From: Kofleriaceae bacterium
Lineage (GTDB): Bacteria; Myxococcota_A; Polyangia; Haliangiales; Haliangiaceae
Reading direction: 5' to 3'
NCBI GenBank assembly: GCA_018058095.1
Contig: JAGPCO010000019.1
Location: 1-64,000 of the forward strand
DNA: 64,000 nt
The notes beneath the pieces are model-generated. The model saw nothing but the letters and a program-made list of their open reading frames with translations, was not told where the DNA came from and made no database searches. Both the position numbers and the translations under genes were made by a program. Positions 8,131 to 22,620 of this stretch are shown here, one piece after another; the stretch's first letter is position 1; the number at the start of each line of letters is the position of its first letter.

Positions 8131-9312
8131 GTGCTGCGCGTCCTGGCGATCACCAAGATCTTCCCCAACCGGGCCGAGCCGCTGTCGGCCCCGTTCAACC
8201 GGCAGCAGTTCGCGGCCCTGGCCCGGCGCTGCCAGCTCGAGGTGCTGGCCACCATCCCCTGGTACCCGGGCGCCGGCCTGCTCGGCCGCTGGTCGAGCGC
8301 GGGCCGCCTGGCCAGCGTGCCGGCGGTCGACACCATCGACGGGGTCGCGGTGCGGCACCCGCGCACGCTGTTCATCCCGCGCACCGCCCAGGTGTTGTGG
8401 GGCCCGCTGTACGCGGCGTCGATCGCCCGGGCCGTGGCTCGCCACCGCGGCCAGGTCGACGTGGTGCTCGGCTCGTGGGCCTACCCCGACGGCTTCGCCG
8501 CGGTGGTGGCGGCACGCGCGCTCGGCGTCCCCGCGGTGGTCAAGCTGCACGGCTCGGACATCAACGTCATCGCGCAGCAGGCTGGACCGCGCCGGCTGGT
8601 CGGGTGGGCCCTGGCCCAGGCCCGACGGGTGGTCGCGGTCAGCCGACCGCTGGCCGAGGCCGCCATCGCGCTCGGCGCGGTCCCCGACCGGGTCGCGCTG
8701 GTCGGCAACGGGGTCGACCGCGAGCGGTTCCACCCGCGCGATCGCGCCGCCGCCCGGGCCGAGCTCGGCCTGCCCGCCGACGCGCCCATCGCGCTGTACG
8801 TCGGCAACCTCAAGCGCGACAAGGGCGTGCTCGACCTGGCCGCGGCCTTCGTCGAGGTCGCGGCGCGGATCCGGTCCGCGCGCCTGATCGTCGTCGGCGA
8901 CGGCCCGGCGCGCAGCGAGATGGCGGCGGCGCTGGCGCCGCTGGGGGACCGTGCCGCGCTGGTCGGCGCCCGGCCGCCGGCCGAGGTGGCGACCTGGATG
9001 GCGGCCGCTGACGTGGTCACGCTGGCGTCGTGGGCCGAGGGCACGCCCAACGTGGTGCTCGAGGCGCTGGCGTCAGGCCGCCGGGTCGTCGCCACCGCCG
9101 TCGGCGGCGTGCCAGATCTGTTGACCGCGCCGCTCCTGGGCACGCTGGCGCCGGCGCGGGACCCGGCCGCCTTCGCCGCCGCCCTGGCCGCCGCGCTGAC
9201 CACACCGTACGACCCGACCGAGGTCGCCGCGACCGGCGCCCGTGGCGGCTGGGACGCCAGCGCCGAGGCCCTGCTGGCGGTGCTCAACGCCGCCGCCGCC
9301 GACCCCGGCTGA
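8131..9312 (+). CDS. Glycosyltransferase, GT4 family (GT-B fold)
   Basis: 393 residues beginning with GTG (LRVLAITKIFPNRAEP). The N-terminal acceptor domain ends near 190. The C-terminal nucleotide-sugar domain carries LYVGNLKRDKGVLDL, IVVGDGPARSEM and the donor-binding E-x7-E block at SWAEGTPNVVLEALASG. It retains the anomeric configuration and works at the cytoplasmic face of the inner membrane, adding a sugar to the lipid-linked repeat unit. Donor and acceptor cannot be predicted. It lies in the middle of the exopolysaccharide run. Confidence 0.88.
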   Translation: MLRVLAITKIFPNRAEPLSAPFNRQQFAALARRCQLEVLATIPWYPGAGLLGRWSSAGRLASVPAVDTIDGVAVRHPRTLFIPRTAQVLWGPLYAASIARAVARHRGQVDVVLGSWAYPDGFAAVVAARALGVPAVVKLHGSDINVIAQQAGPRRLVGWALAQARRVVAVSRPLAEAAIALGAVPDRVALVGNGVDRERFHPRDRAAARAELGLPADAPIALYVGNLKRDKGVLDLAAAFVEVAARIRSARLIVVGDGPARSEMAAALAPLGDRAALVGARPPAEVATWMAAADVVTLASWAEGTPNVVLEALASGRRVVATAVGGVPDLLTAPLLGTLAPARDPAAFAAALAAALTTPYDPTEVAATGARGGWDASAEALLAVLNAAAADPG

Positions 9313-9360
9313 GCCCGGCCGGCCCGGCCGCGCCGGAGACGGCGTGGTACCGTCGCCGCC

Positions 9361-10488
9361 GTGGGTGCACCTGGTGACGGCCGCGCTGGCTCGGACACGA
9401 GCACCGAGGCCGACTGGCTGGCCAGCGAGCCGGGCCTGGTCCGCTCGATGGTGGTCGAGCTGCAGCGCATGAAGCGGCGGGCCAGGGCGCGCTGGCCGCT
9501 GGTGCTGGCGCTGGGGCTGGTGCTCGGCGCCGGCCTGACCTACCGCATGGGCAACAAGCCGCACCAGTACACGGCGCGCCTGGTGCTGGCCCTGTCGGAG
9601 GGGTCGGCGGCGCGGCGCAACTCGCCGCTGCCGGCGCGCGAGCTGCGCGACTACGTCTTCACCCGCCTGCTCCCGACCAGCAAGCTGCAGGCGCTGATCG
9701 AGGCGCGCAACCTGTTCCCGCTGCGCAAGACCCAGGGCGCCGAGTTCGGGCTGGCGTCGCTATACGACCTGATCGAGCTCGAGGTCTTCCGCAACTACTT
9801 CCTCGACGGCTTCCAGGAGGGCGCGCCACGCACGGCCCGCATCGAGCTGACGGTGCGAGCGACCGACGCCGCCTTCGCCTGGCGCACCGCGCTCGACCTC
9901 GAGGCCATCATCCAGGCCTCGATCGCCGAGGAGAACGTCCGCATCGCCGAGGCGATCTCGACCGAGACCGACTTCGCGGTCGACCAGGCCCGGCGTCGGC
10001 TGGTGACGCTGCAGGAGGAGGCCAGCCGGCTCGGCCAGGACGCCCAGGCCGCGCTCGAGGCCGGCGACGAGGGCCGGGCCGCCGTGCTGTCGCTCGAGGC
10101 GTTCACCGCCCGGACCCGGGTGCGGGAGGCCAACACCGCGGTCGGCGAGCTGACCCGGCAGCTCGAGGACGACCGCCTGGTCGGGGCCCTGGGCGAGGCC
10201 GGCCTCGGCCTCGGCGCCACGGTGGTGGCCGAGCGCAAGCCGGAGGAGGTGCCGGAGCGCCGCCTGCGCCAGGCCTTGCTGGCGGCCAGCCTGGTCGTGG
10301 CCATGATCCTGGTGTGCGCGGTGGCCATCGCCGTGTTCGACCCGCGCATCCACGAGGCCGACGACGTGACCCGCCTCGGCATCCCGGTCCTGGGTCACGT
10401 CCCGCCCTTCGCCGGGGACGGCGTCGGATCCCTGCGCGGCCGTGGCGTGCGGCGGGCACATGGTGCATGGTGGAAGCGATGGCTGTGA
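9361..10488 (+). CDS. Wzz-type chain-length / polysaccharide co-polymerase protein (first copy)
   Basis: 375 residues from a GTG start. Transmembrane segments are at about 43-60 (WPLVLALGLVLGAGLTY) and 303-325 (AALLAASLVVAMILVCAVA). The periplasmic part between them is helical and Glu/Ala/Arg-rich, with coiled-coil stretches around 200-270. This is the two-membrane-segment layout of polysaccharide co-polymerases that set chain length and couple to the export lipoprotein. The last 22 bp overlap the next gene. Similarity to classical Wzz is by architecture and context more than motif. Confidence 0.75.
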   Translation: MGAPGDGRAGSDTSTEADWLASEPGLVRSMVVELQRMKRRARARWPLVLALGLVLGAGLTYRMGNKPHQYTARLVLALSEGSAARRNSPLPARELRDYVFTRLLPTSKLQALIEARNLFPLRKTQGAEFGLASLYDLIELEVFRNYFLDGFQEGAPRTARIELTVRATDAAFAWRTALDLEAIIQASIAEENVRIAEAISTETDFAVDQARRRLVTLQEEASRLGQDAQAALEAGDEGRAAVLSLEAFTARTRVREANTAVGELTRQLEDDRLVGALGEAGLGLGATVVAERKPEEVPERRLRQALLAASLVVAMILVCAVAIAVFDPRIHEADDVTRLGIPVLGHVPPFAGDGVGSLRGRGVRRAHGAWWKRWL

Positions 10489-12070
10489 CCCGCGCGACGC
10501 CCCGCGACCGCCTCGAGCGCCTGGTCGACCTCGGCCGCAAGACCCTGCGCTACTGGTGGCTGGTGGCCGGCTTCCTCGTCCTCGGCGCCGGCCTGTCGGT
10601 GCTGTTCGCGGTCAGCCGGACCAACCAGTACAAGTCGTGGTCGGTCCTGTACTACCAGGAGCGCATCCAGACCTCGCTGCTGCAGGGCCGCGACCAGGCC
10701 GCGGTGCAGCGCAACATCGGCGAGCGCTACCGCGAGCTCCTGCTGGCCCACGGCCAGCTCAGCCAGATCGTGAACGACCCCGAGCTCAACGCCTTCAAGG
10801 ACGTCCTGGCCGAGGAGGGCACCGACGCCGCGGTCGAGGAGATGCGCCGCGCCGTCGAGTTCCAGATCCGCGGCGCCAACACCTTCCGCGTCTCGTACAC
10901 CGACCCCAACCGCGACCGCGCCAAGGCGGTGACCGAGAAGCTGGTCACGCTCCTCACCAAGAAGGAGGAGGACATCCGGCGCGACCAGGCCGAGGCCACG
11001 GCCAAGTTCGCCGAGGAGTCGTACGCCAAGGCGCAGGCGGTGCTGCGGGAGGCGCAGAGCAAGCTGTCGGGCTTCCTGGCCAAGCACCCGGAGTTCGCCC
11101 AGGACGCCATCGAGGGCTCGTCGGAGGGCGCCGCCATCCGCGCCAGCCAGCGCGCCGGCAGCCGGCCCAGCGCCGAGCCTGGCAACCCGCGCCTGCAGGC
11201 GCTCGAGCGCCAGCGCGCCCGCCTGCGTGCCCGCCTCGATGCGGCCGACAACCCGGGCGCGCCGCCGCCGCCGCGGACGCCGGCGCCGCCGACGCCGGAG
11301 CGCCTGGCCGCGCTGGCCCAGGTCGACGCCGTCAAGCGCGAGGTCGACGGCGCCGAGCGCACGCTCGAGGAGGCCGCCGCCAAGTACACCGACAAGCACC
11401 CGGCGGTGGTCAACGCGCGCGAGCAGGTCGCCGCCGCCAAGGAGCGCCTGCGCCGAGCCCAGGCCGCGGTCCCGGCCCAGCCGGCCGACCCCGAGGTGGC
11501 GATCGCCCCGGCCACGGCGGCCGATCGCGCCGCGATCGAGCGCGAGCTGGCCGCCATCGAGGGGCAGATCACCCAGGAGCGGCGGCGCAACCCGGCCACC
11601 ACCGCGCCGACGCCGGCCATCGACGAGAGCACCAGCCGCGTGGTCCAGCTCGAGACCGAGCAGGCCGACCTGCGCGGCGCGGTCGAGCAGGCGCGTGAGC
11701 GGGCCGAGGCCCTCGGGCAGAGCCTGTTCCGGGCCCAGATCGAGACCCAGCAGCAGATCGCCGAGCAGGGCTCGCGCCTCACCATCGTCGATCCGGCGTT
11801 CCGGCCGACCCGCCCGGTCGGCAAGGGCAAGCGGCTGGTGGTCATGGCCGGCGTTGCCCTGTTCGGCGCGCTCGGCCTGGCGCTCGCGCTCGGCCTGGCG
11901 CTCATCGACGACCGGCTGTACCGCCGCATCGAGATCGAGGAGCTGGAGCTGGCGCCGGTGCTGGCGGTCATCGGCCCGGTCGCGGCCGGCGCCCGCCGTG
12001 GTGGCCCCGGCGCCACGCCAGGCCGGGCCCGGCGCGCCTCGGCCGGGCCCGGCGCCGAGGGAGGACCGAC

Positions 12071-12074
<4 letters not shown>
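10467..12074 (+). CDS. Wzz-type chain-length determinant protein (second copy, long coiled coil)
   Basis: 535 residues from ATG 10467; ATG 10479 is an alternative, and both overlap the previous gene. The first transmembrane segment is at about 34-53 ([20 protein letters not shown]) and the second near 463-482 ([20 protein letters not shown]). A very long coiled-coil periplasmic arm holds PxxP-rich insertions at about 255-280. The end GRNPxR-like motif of Wzz appears as [13 protein letters not shown] just before the second segment. It overlaps the BY-kinase gene by 4 nt (GTGA). Both chain-length proteins and the ATPase probably act together at the inner membrane. Confidence 0.85.
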
Positions 12075-12994
<920 letters not shown>

Positions 12995-13024
12995 CGACGC
13001 CCGGCGCCGAGGCGGCGACCGCGC

Positions 13025-15886
13025 TCAGCGCGCGGTGCCGTCAAAGAACGCGCGGGCGCGGGTCAGGGCCCGCTGCCCGACCAGGCTACCGACCCGACGG
13101 CCGACCAGGTCGTCGGGCGTGATGTGGATGCCACCCCACAGGCGCGACTGCCCGGCCTGGTCGGCGGCGTCGAAGTAGGTGCCCCACTGCAGCTCGAAGG
13201 CCTGGCTCGGCCCGCGCTCGAACACCAGGTAGCTGGTGGCGGGGAAGGCGTGCCGGCCGAGCCCACCTGGGAAGAACGGCGTGCCGGTGATGCCGGCCAG
13301 CACCTCGGCCGCCGACCGGCTGAACGTGCTGTGGCCGGACACGAAGCCCGGGAAGGCCGGCGTCACGAAGTTGCGCCGCTGGTACGGCATCCACTCGGCG
13401 GCGCGGACCCAGCCGACGCCGCCGACCTCGAGCGCCCGGTTGCCGGGCTCGCCGCGCCAGGACACCGCGGCGACCTGGCCGACGTAGCGGCGCAGGTGGG
13501 CGTGGCGCTCGCCGCGCGCGCTGCTGGCCTCGGTGATCAGCTCGATCAGGCCCGGCTGCAGCGGCAGGCCGTCGGGGTGGTACGACGGCAGCTGGGGGTC
13601 GCTCGACTGCCCCAGCGTGGCCATGTACCGCACCCAGGAGATGGGTCGGCCACCCAGGGTGGCGCGCTTGAGCTCCCACGCGGCGATGGCCGCGTCGTGG
13701 GTGGCGCCGTTGAGGGCGAGGTACACCTTGACGTCCCACTCGAGCGGGTCGACCGGCGCGCCGGCCCCGAACAGGCGACGGGTGGTCAGCGGGTTGTCGG
13801 CGACCTGGTTGGCCAGCGTGTCCCAGTGCCCGGGCGGGGTCTCCGACTTCGGACCGTCGGCCCAGAACTCGGCCAGGACCCGGCTGAAGTCGGCCAGCTT
13901 GACCACGTTGGCGGCGTAGGCTTGCCCGGTGACCGGGTTGGTCGGGTGACCGGTGCCGTCGTCGGTGCCGAGCGGGCTGTTGCCGATCGCCCCCGGCGAG
14001 ATGTCGATCGTGTCGGCCAGCATCGGGTCGAGGCGTGACGAGCGATCGATCATGTCGGCCACGAACGGGACCAGGGCCGGCCCGAACACCGGGGCCGGCT
14101 CGAGGTCGTGGTACAGCGCGCCTGGGGCGGGCCGGACCATGGCGAACGGGGTGACCGCGCGCCAGTGCGCGCCGATGTAGCCCTGCGGGCCGGCGTCGAT
14201 CGGGATGCCGTTCTGGGTCTCGGCCTCGGCCAGGTTGAGCTGCTGCCAGACCGACGGCATGGCCAGCTCGGTGCCGCCGGCGTCGACCACCAGCGGGGTG
14301 TTGACCGGGGTCCAGCCGGTGGTGTCGGCGTAGTTCTCGGCCTCGTTGGCGCCGTCGCCGAGGCCAGCGGCGATGACCGCGGCGCCGACGCGGTTGCCCA
14401 GCGCGCGCGCGGTGGCGCCGACGGCGACGGTGTCGGCGGGGTCGTAGCCGAGCGCCTGCATCTGATCGGCGAAGCAGTGCTGCGACACGGCGAAGCCGAC
14501 CGCGATCGGATCGGCGTAGCGGTGCGACAGGATCCGGTAGGCCGCGTACGAGATGGCCTCGGCCCGGGCCGCGTCGACGTCGGTGGCGGTCAACTTCTCG
14601 GTGACGAACACGCCGTCCGCGCTGGGGTGGTAGGCCGCCCACGCGTCCCACATGGCCGCGGCCAGGTGGTAGAGGTTGCGCGCGTGCACCGGCGGGCGTG
14701 GGATGTCGCGCCGGATCGCGTTCAGGATCTGCTCGTTCCAGCGCCGGGCGACCGACGCGCCGTCCGGCGCCGGATCGACGGCGTCGGCCGGGCACTCGAC
14801 GCTCGCCGGCGGCGGCAGCGGCGGCTGGCGGAAGCGGGCGACGCTGGCCTTGCCGCGGTGGACGATGGCGCCGCGTGCGAGCGAGGTGTCGAGCACGTCG
14901 CCGCCGACCGCCCAGACCCCGCCGCTGGGATCGATCCAGCCGGCGTGGAACGACTGCAGCGTCGGCGTGTCGTCGAGATCGCTCACGCGCCAGCCCTCGG
15001 CGCCGCGCTCGAGCACGACGCCGCGCTGGCCGGTGGCGATGGCCTGGCCGTCGGGGCCGGCCGCCACGCCCTGGAGGAAGCCGACGCCGGTCGGGGCGAC
15101 CTGGCGCGGCGCGCCGTCACCCTCGAGCTCGAACAGGACCGAGCCCTCGGCGCCGAAGCCGACGATGTACGTGCGCTCGGGGTCGCCAGCGACGGTGAAC
15201 AGCGTCGCGCTGGTGCCGAGGTCGACCCGCTCGAACGCCGCGCCGGCGCGCGAACGCAGGGCCAGCCCGCGCGCGCCGACCATCCACACCGTGCCGGCGC
15301 CGTCGCCCCACACCTTGAACAGGCCCGGTGTGTTGCCGAACTCGTCGACCGGCAGGTCGGACGGCAGCTCGACCACCCCCCACGCGGTGCCGTCGTAGTG
15401 CCAGGCGAAGCCGTTGGCCGGGCCGACGCTGCCGACCGCGTACACGTCGGTCGGCGCCGCGCCCCACAGGCCGAACACGATGTGGCGTGACAGGCCGGGC
15501 GTGGCCATGCGCTCGAACTGCCCGCCCTGGTAACGCAGGATCGTCGACTTGGCGCCGGACAGGAAGACCGGGCCGCCCGCGAAGGCGTGGACCCACCAAA
15601 GGTGGGCGTGCTCGCCGGTCTCCAGCTCGTTCCAACGGGTGCCGTCGTAGTGCAGCACGAGCGGGCCCTCACCCTTGTCGGCCCCGACCGCCCACACGTC
15701 GTCGGCGCTGGTGCCGCCGATCGACAGCACCGCCTCGCGCAGGCGCTGGGCCGCGACCGTCTCGACCTCGACCGTCAGGTTGTCGCCACAGCCGGCCGCC
15801 AGCGCGACCGCCAGGCTGAGCGCGACCACCGCCCTGGAACGAGACCCTGCGTTGTCCTGTTGGCCTGGTCTGACTTGGCTCCCCAT
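13025..15886 (-). CDS. Lipoprotein with N-terminal propeller-like region and vanadium-haloperoxidase (PAP2) domain
   Basis: 953 residues from ATG 15886, with lipoprotein signal LAVALAAGC. About residues 40-330 repeat W-A-V-G-like blades ([30 protein letters not shown]), a beta-propeller-like region. The remaining ~600 residues match vanadium-dependent haloperoxidases and related PAP2 proteins. All three active-site motifs are present: K-x6-R-P (KRATLGGRP, about 740), the phosphate/vanadate-binding VSGHSTFS (about 850) and S-R-x5-H-x3-D ([12 protein letters not shown], about 915). Substrate could be halide plus peroxide, or phosphate esters. It would be anchored in the envelope. Open sequence upstream of 15886 belongs to the antisense of the next gene. 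Confidence 0.8.
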   Translation of the reverse strand: MGSQVRPGQQDNAGSRSRAVVALSLAVALAAGCGDNLTVEVETVAAQRLREAVLSIGGTSADDVWAVGADKGEGPLVLHYDGTRWNELETGEHAHLWWVHAFAGGPVFLSGAKSTILRYQGGQFERMATPGLSRHIVFGLWGAAPTDVYAVGSVGPANGFAWHYDGTAWGVVELPSDLPVDEFGNTPGLFKVWGDGAGTVWMVGARGLALRSRAGAAFERVDLGTSATLFTVAGDPERTYIVGFGAEGSVLFELEGDGAPRQVAPTGVGFLQGVAAGPDGQAIATGQRGVVLERGAEGWRVSDLDDTPTLQSFHAGWIDPSGGVWAVGGDVLDTSLARGAIVHRGKASVARFRQPPLPPPASVECPADAVDPAPDGASVARRWNEQILNAIRRDIPRPPVHARNLYHLAAAMWDAWAAYHPSADGVFVTEKLTATDVDAARAEAISYAAYRILSHRYADPIAVGFAVSQHCFADQMQALGYDPADTVAVGATARALGNRVGAAVIAAGLGDGANEAENYADTTGWTPVNTPLVVDAGGTELAMPSVWQQLNLAEAETQNGIPIDAGPQGYIGAHWRAVTPFAMVRPAPGALYHDLEPAPVFGPALVPFVADMIDRSSRLDPMLADTIDISPGAIGNSPLGTDDGTGHPTNPVTGQAYAANVVKLADFSRVLAEFWADGPKSETPPGHWDTLANQVADNPLTTRRLFGAGAPVDPLEWDVKVYLALNGATHDAAIAAWELKRATLGGRPISWVRYMATLGQSSDPQLPSYHPDGLPLQPGLIELITEASSARGERHAHLRRYVGQVAAVSWRGEPGNRALEVGGVGWVRAAEWMPYQRRNFVTPAFPGFVSGHSTFSRSAAEVLAGITGTPFFPGGLGRHAFPATSYLVFERGPSQAFELQWGTYFDAADQAGQSRLWGGIHITPDDLVGRRVGSLVGQRALTRARAFFDGTAR

Positions 15887-15984
15887 GGCCGGAGCTTGCC
15901 AAGAATCGACGCCGAGCGCGACGCTGCGCGCGGCCCACGTGCGCCAGCGCACGCCGCAGCAGATCGGGGGCGGAGCTCCCGACC

Positions 15985-17568
15985 TCAACGCGCCGGCGCG
16001 CAGCGCTCGAGCGCCGCGAACAGCGCGGCTCGCCCGGCCGCCCACCCTGCGGCGTCGCGCGGCCAGGTCGCGCGCTGGCCGCGCCGGACGTCGCCCAGGG
16101 CCCGCGGCACGACCTCGGCGGCGACGGCGTCCGCGGCGGCCCGGCCGGCGCACGCCGCCAGCGCCTCGAGCAGCGCCCGCTCGACCAGGCCCTGCCGCAG
16201 CACCAGCAACCGCACCGTCGGCGCGCAGCCCGTGCGCGGCTCCGGGCTCGGCACCGCCAGCACGCCGTCGAGGTTGCCGTGGTCGTCGCCGTCGTCGAAG
16301 CTGACCGCGTCGCCCGGCCGCGGCGCTGGCGGCCCGCCGAGCGGGTCCTCGCCGCGCCGGCGCCGGTTGTGCCGATCGTGCCAGTACAGAACGTCCCACA
16401 CGTACCAGACCGGGATCTGGTACCGCCAGCCGATCCAGCCCCAGGTCCGCAGGTCGGCGCCGCCGGCGTCGACGACCATCGATCCGGCCCACGGCGGCGT
16501 GCCGTTGTAGGTCCACACCGCGGCGCCCGGCGGGACGGCCGGCCCCGCCAGCGTCGGCACGAACGGCGAGATGTACAGGTCGACGCGATCGCCGTACTCG
16601 GCGCGCGGCCGGTCGGTCACCGCGTACAGGAAGCGGCCCGGACCTCCTCCGGCGGCGCGGACCCGGTCGGCCAGGGACCGCACCTCGGCCCACGCCACCG
16701 CGCCCTTGGGCTCGTCGATCGGGATGGCGAACGGGACCTGGCCGGTGCCAGCGGTGGCCTGGACCCACCACGCCACCGCGCGCTCGAGCTGATCCGGATC
16801 GCGCGGCAGCAGCACCGGCACGTACGGGAAGGCGGCCGCGCGCAGCGCCGCGCCGTCCTCGGCCCAGCTGGCCTCGGTCATCTCCGGGCTGGCCATCACG
16901 CCATGCCGCGCGAACATCCCGACGCAGGCTCGCTCGCCGTCGGCGTCGACCCCGTGCGCGCGCAGCTCGCGGCGGTCGTAGTAGCCCCAGGCCGTCGGCG
17001 CCGACCGCGGCACCACCGTCGCCGCCACCGTCAGCTCGATCGGCACCACGCGATCACCGACGGTGATCGCCAGCCGGGCCAGCCCCGGGGCGGCGCCCGG
17101 CTCGACCTCCAGCTCGAGCAGCAGCGGCCCGCTCAGCGCGGTCAGGTTCGCGCCAGCGCCAGGCGGCGACGGCTGCAGCGGCGGACCGACGACGTCCGGG
17201 TAGGCGCCGCGGCCGCGCCCGCCGCCGTACATCGTGGTCGAGCCCCGCGTCACCTCGACCGCGCCGAGCTGCGCCAGCTGGAGGTGGAGGCCCGGCGGGG
17301 CGGCCGCCAGGCTGACGTCGCGCCGGCCCCGGTACCACACGACCAGCGCCAGCGTCTCGCCGCGCGCGGCGCGGGCCCGCACGACCTGGCCATCGAACAC
17401 CGGCGAGGTCGCCGGCAGGCGGTCGCCCAGGCGCAGGCGCTGGTCGACGCCGACCACCACCAGGTCGGCCTCGGGCCCGGGCGGCGCGGTCCGACAGGCC
17501 GGGCTCGCGACCGCCGCCGCCAGCAGCGCGAGTACCGCTGCGCTCGGCGCGAGGTGAGGCGCGCGCAC
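15985..17568 (-). CDS. Envelope protein with DUF4091/GH123-like glycoside hydrolase domain
   Basis: 527 residues from GTG 17568, preceded by a strong ribosome site (GGTGAGG). The signal region LALLAAAVASPAC suggests a lipoprotein, though the lipobox is imperfect. The middle is beta-rich. The second half carries VPFAIPIDEPKGA, a run of aromatic residues and WGWIGWRYQIPVWYVWDVLYW, typical of DUF4091 proteins distantly related to glycoside hydrolase family 123. An acidic catalytic pair could be the Asp-Glu of IDEP. Activity on polysaccharide is plausible given the polysaccharide deacetylase gene 20 bp upstream. Confidence 0.65.
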   Translation of the reverse strand: MRAPHLAPSAAVLALLAAAVASPACRTAPPGPEADLVVVGVDQRLRLGDRLPATSPVFDGQVVRARAARGETLALVVWYRGRRDVSLAAAPPGLHLQLAQLGAVEVTRGSTTMYGGGRGRGAYPDVVGPPLQPSPPGAGANLTALSGPLLLELEVEPGAAPGLARLAITVGDRVVPIELTVAATVVPRSAPTAWGYYDRRELRAHGVDADGERACVGMFARHGVMASPEMTEASWAEDGAALRAAAFPYVPVLLPRDPDQLERAVAWWVQATAGTGQVPFAIPIDEPKGAVAWAEVRSLADRVRAAGGGPGRFLYAVTDRPRAEYGDRVDLYISPFVPTLAGPAVPPGAAVWTYNGTPPWAGSMVVDAGGADLRTWGWIGWRYQIPVWYVWDVLYWHDRHNRRRRGEDPLGGPPAPRPGDAVSFDDGDDHGNLDGVLAVPSPEPRTGCAPTVRLLVLRQGLVERALLEALAACAGRAAADAVAAEVVPRALGDVRRGQRATWPRDAAGWAAGRAALFAALERCAPAR

Positions 17569-17588
17569 CGCCTCACCCCCGCGCCTGG

Positions 17589-18245
17589 TCAAGCCTCGAC
17601 CAGGTCGGCCATCGTGACCAGCTCGAACCCGGCCGCGCGCAGGTTGTCGATGATCGCCGGCAGCGCGGCCAGCGTGGCCGGCTGGTGCTCGTGCAGCAGG
17701 ATGACGTCGCCGGCGACGACCCGGTCGGGGCGGCACCGCGCCACCACCGCGGTCGGATCAGTGGCGGCGTAGTCCATCGCGTCGACCGACCACAGCGCGG
17801 TGACGTAGCCGCGCCGGGCCAGGTGCGCCAGGACCCGCGGGCTGACGGCGCCATACGGCGGCCGGACCCAGGGGGTGCCGGTGCCCTGGCCGCCGATCGC
17901 CGCCTCGGTCATCACCAGCTGGCGATCGAGCTCGGCCGCGCTGAGCGCGGGGAACCGCGTGTGGTCGTAGCCGTGGCTGGCGACCTGATGGCCGCCGGCG
18001 CGGTAGGCGCGGACCAGGTCCGGCCGGGCGCTCGACAGGTCACCCATGATGAAGAAGGTGGCCGGCACCTCGTGACGGTCGAGCAGCTCGAGGTACGCCG
18101 GAGTCAGGTCATCGGGCCCATCGTCGAACGTGAGCGCGACCCGCGGCGGCCCCGCGCGCGAAGCCCGGACCCGCGTCACCACCCCGGGCAGGGCCCCCAG
18201 CACGCGGGTCTTGAGCCGCGACAGCGGCGCCGGGCGGCCGGGCAT
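17589..18245 (-). CDS. Polysaccharide deacetylase (NodB/CE4 domain)
   Basis: 218 residues from ATG 18245 (a TTG at 18281 would add 12 residues). The NodB motifs are in order: ALTFDDGPDD (catalytic base and metal Asp), ASHGYDHTRFP (metal-binding H-x3-H) and WVRPPYGAVSPRV. VDAMDYAATDPTAV and ILLHEHQPATL follow. CE4 enzymes remove N- or O-acetyl groups from polysaccharides with a divalent metal. No signal peptide is obvious, so it may act on a lipid-linked intermediate or leave by another route. It is divergent from the glycosyltransferase gene with only about 35 bp between starts. Confidence 0.9.
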   Translation of the reverse strand: MPGRPAPLSRLKTRVLGALPGVVTRVRASRAGPPRVALTFDDGPDDLTPAYLELLDRHEVPATFFIMGDLSSARPDLVRAYRAGGHQVASHGYDHTRFPALSAAELDRQLVMTEAAIGGQGTGTPWVRPPYGAVSPRVLAHLARRGYVTALWSVDAMDYAATDPTAVVARCRPDRVVAGDVILLHEHQPATLAALPAIIDNLRAAGFELVTMADLVEA

Positions 18246-18280
18246 CGGCTCGAATGTCGACGAGGAGGCCGGCAGGGTCA

Positions 18281-19555
<1,275 letters not shown>

Positions 19556-19560
19556 CCGCC

Positions 19561-20268
19561 ATGCACCCAACCCACGTCGCACCCGGCTCGACCGGCGCAC
19601 CGCCCGACCGCACCCTGTACGCCGAGGCCGGCTGGATCAGCCCCTGGGTCTTCCACGCCCTGGTCGCGCTCGAGGAGAAGCAGCTGCCGTACCGGCTCGA
19701 GGTGCTGCCGCTGCCGCTCCCACCCGCCGCGCGCGACGGGCTCGAGGCCGCGGCGGTCCTCGGCAAGGTGCCGGTCCTGGTCGACGGGCCGCTCGCCTTC
19801 TCGGAGTCGCTGGCGATCTCCGAGTACCTGGCCGAGCGGTACCCGACACCTGACCACCCCCGCATCTTCCCGGCCGACCTCGGGCACCGTGCCCGTGCGC
19901 GCCAGGTCATGTCGTGGCTGCGCACCGACCTGCACGCGCTACGCGAGGCCCGGCCGACCACGGCGGTGTTCGGCCCGCCGGTGGCCACCCCGCTGTCACC
20001 GGCGGCGATGGCCGACGCCAGCACGCTGATCCGGGTCGCGCAGCGTGTGCTGGCCGAGCGCCCGGCCGACGCCGGGTTCTGCATCGCCGACGCCGACCTG
20101 GCGCTGGCCGTCATGCGGCTGGTGCGCAGCGGCGATCCGGTGCCGGCCGACGTGCGCGGGTTCGCCGAGGCGGTGTGGGCCCGGCCGTCGGTCCAGGTGT
20201 TCCTGCGCCTGCGCGCCCAGGCCGAGGCCGCCGCCGGCCGGCCAGGGTCGACAGCGCCGCCGGGATGA
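19561..20268 (+). CDS. yfcF: Glutathione S-transferase, YfcF-like
   Basis: 235 residues. The N-terminal thioredoxin-like domain is SPWVFHALVALEEKQLPYRL ... KVPVLVDGPLAFSESLAISEYL, with the ES pair for glutathione binding. The helical domain reads RARARQVMSWLRTDL, EARPTTAVF and CIADADLALAVMRLV, which I recognise from E. coli YfcF almost phrase for phrase. YfcF-type enzymes have glutathione transferase/peroxidase activity and contribute to oxidative stress defence in the cytoplasm. It probably shares a message with the preceding glycosyltransferase, and the fusion enzyme gene starts 16 nt downstream. Confidence 0.85.
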   Translation: MHPTHVAPGSTGAPPDRTLYAEAGWISPWVFHALVALEEKQLPYRLEVLPLPLPPAARDGLEAAAVLGKVPVLVDGPLAFSESLAISEYLAERYPTPDHPRIFPADLGHRARARQVMSWLRTDLHALREARPTTAVFGPPVATPLSPAAMADASTLIRVAQRVLAERPADAGFCIADADLALAVMRLVRSGDPVPADVRGFAEAVWARPSVQVFLRLRAQAEAAAGRPGSTAPPG

Positions 20269-20284
20269 CCCAGGATGGTCGGGC

Positions 20285-22333
<2,049 letters not shown>

Positions 22334-22432
22334 GAGTCCGACTCCGCAACGACTCCGGCGAAGCGGGGAGTCTGGGTCACGGTCCAGGGTGAAGAACACC
22401 CCTCAGGGTCCGCACGTCCAGGCCCGGGCGGA

Positions 22433-22505
22433 CTGCTGTGGGCAGGCGCTGCCCCTCTCCACGCCCGTCTCCACCCGCGCCACGCCCTGCGCCTGTCCAC
22501 AGCAG
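22433..22505. repeat. 17-bp stem-loop inside the 381-bp element
   Basis: Arms 22433-22449 (CTGCTGTGGGCAGGCGC) and 22489-22505 are reverse complements except for one G-T pair, separated by 39 bp. This is a strong inverted repeat, possibly the end pair of a nested older insertion. Confidence 0.75.
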
Positions 22506-22569
22506 GAGGCTTCAGCCGACGCCCGGGCCGGTCCACGCCGCACACCCCCGCCGGCGTCTGCACCCCTCG

Positions 22570-22620
22570 TTGTTCAAGCACAGACATCCCTGACACTTCT
22601 GCCCACGGACATCCCTGACA
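22570..22620 (-). mobile_element. Remnant insertion-sequence end with duplicated TGTCAGGGATGTC motif
   Basis: Read on the minus strand from 22620, the sequence starts TGTCAGGGATGTCCGTGG. About 25 bp later comes GTGTCAGGGATGTCTGTGCT, then TGAACA. A TG terminus with repeated TGTCAGGGATGTC-type blocks is typical of IS21/IS481-group ends (family knowledge; not verified by search). No transposase remains. The first base abuts exactly the point where the 90-bp repeat copies at 22621-22710 and 63724-63813 stop matching. Confidence 0.5.

Noticed and set aside
15887-16771. N-terminal extension of the haloperoxidase frame by 295 codons
   Set aside because: It is antisense-like low-complexity sequence overlapping the DUF4091-type gene on the same strand in another frame. 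A proper lipoprotein signal begins at 15886.
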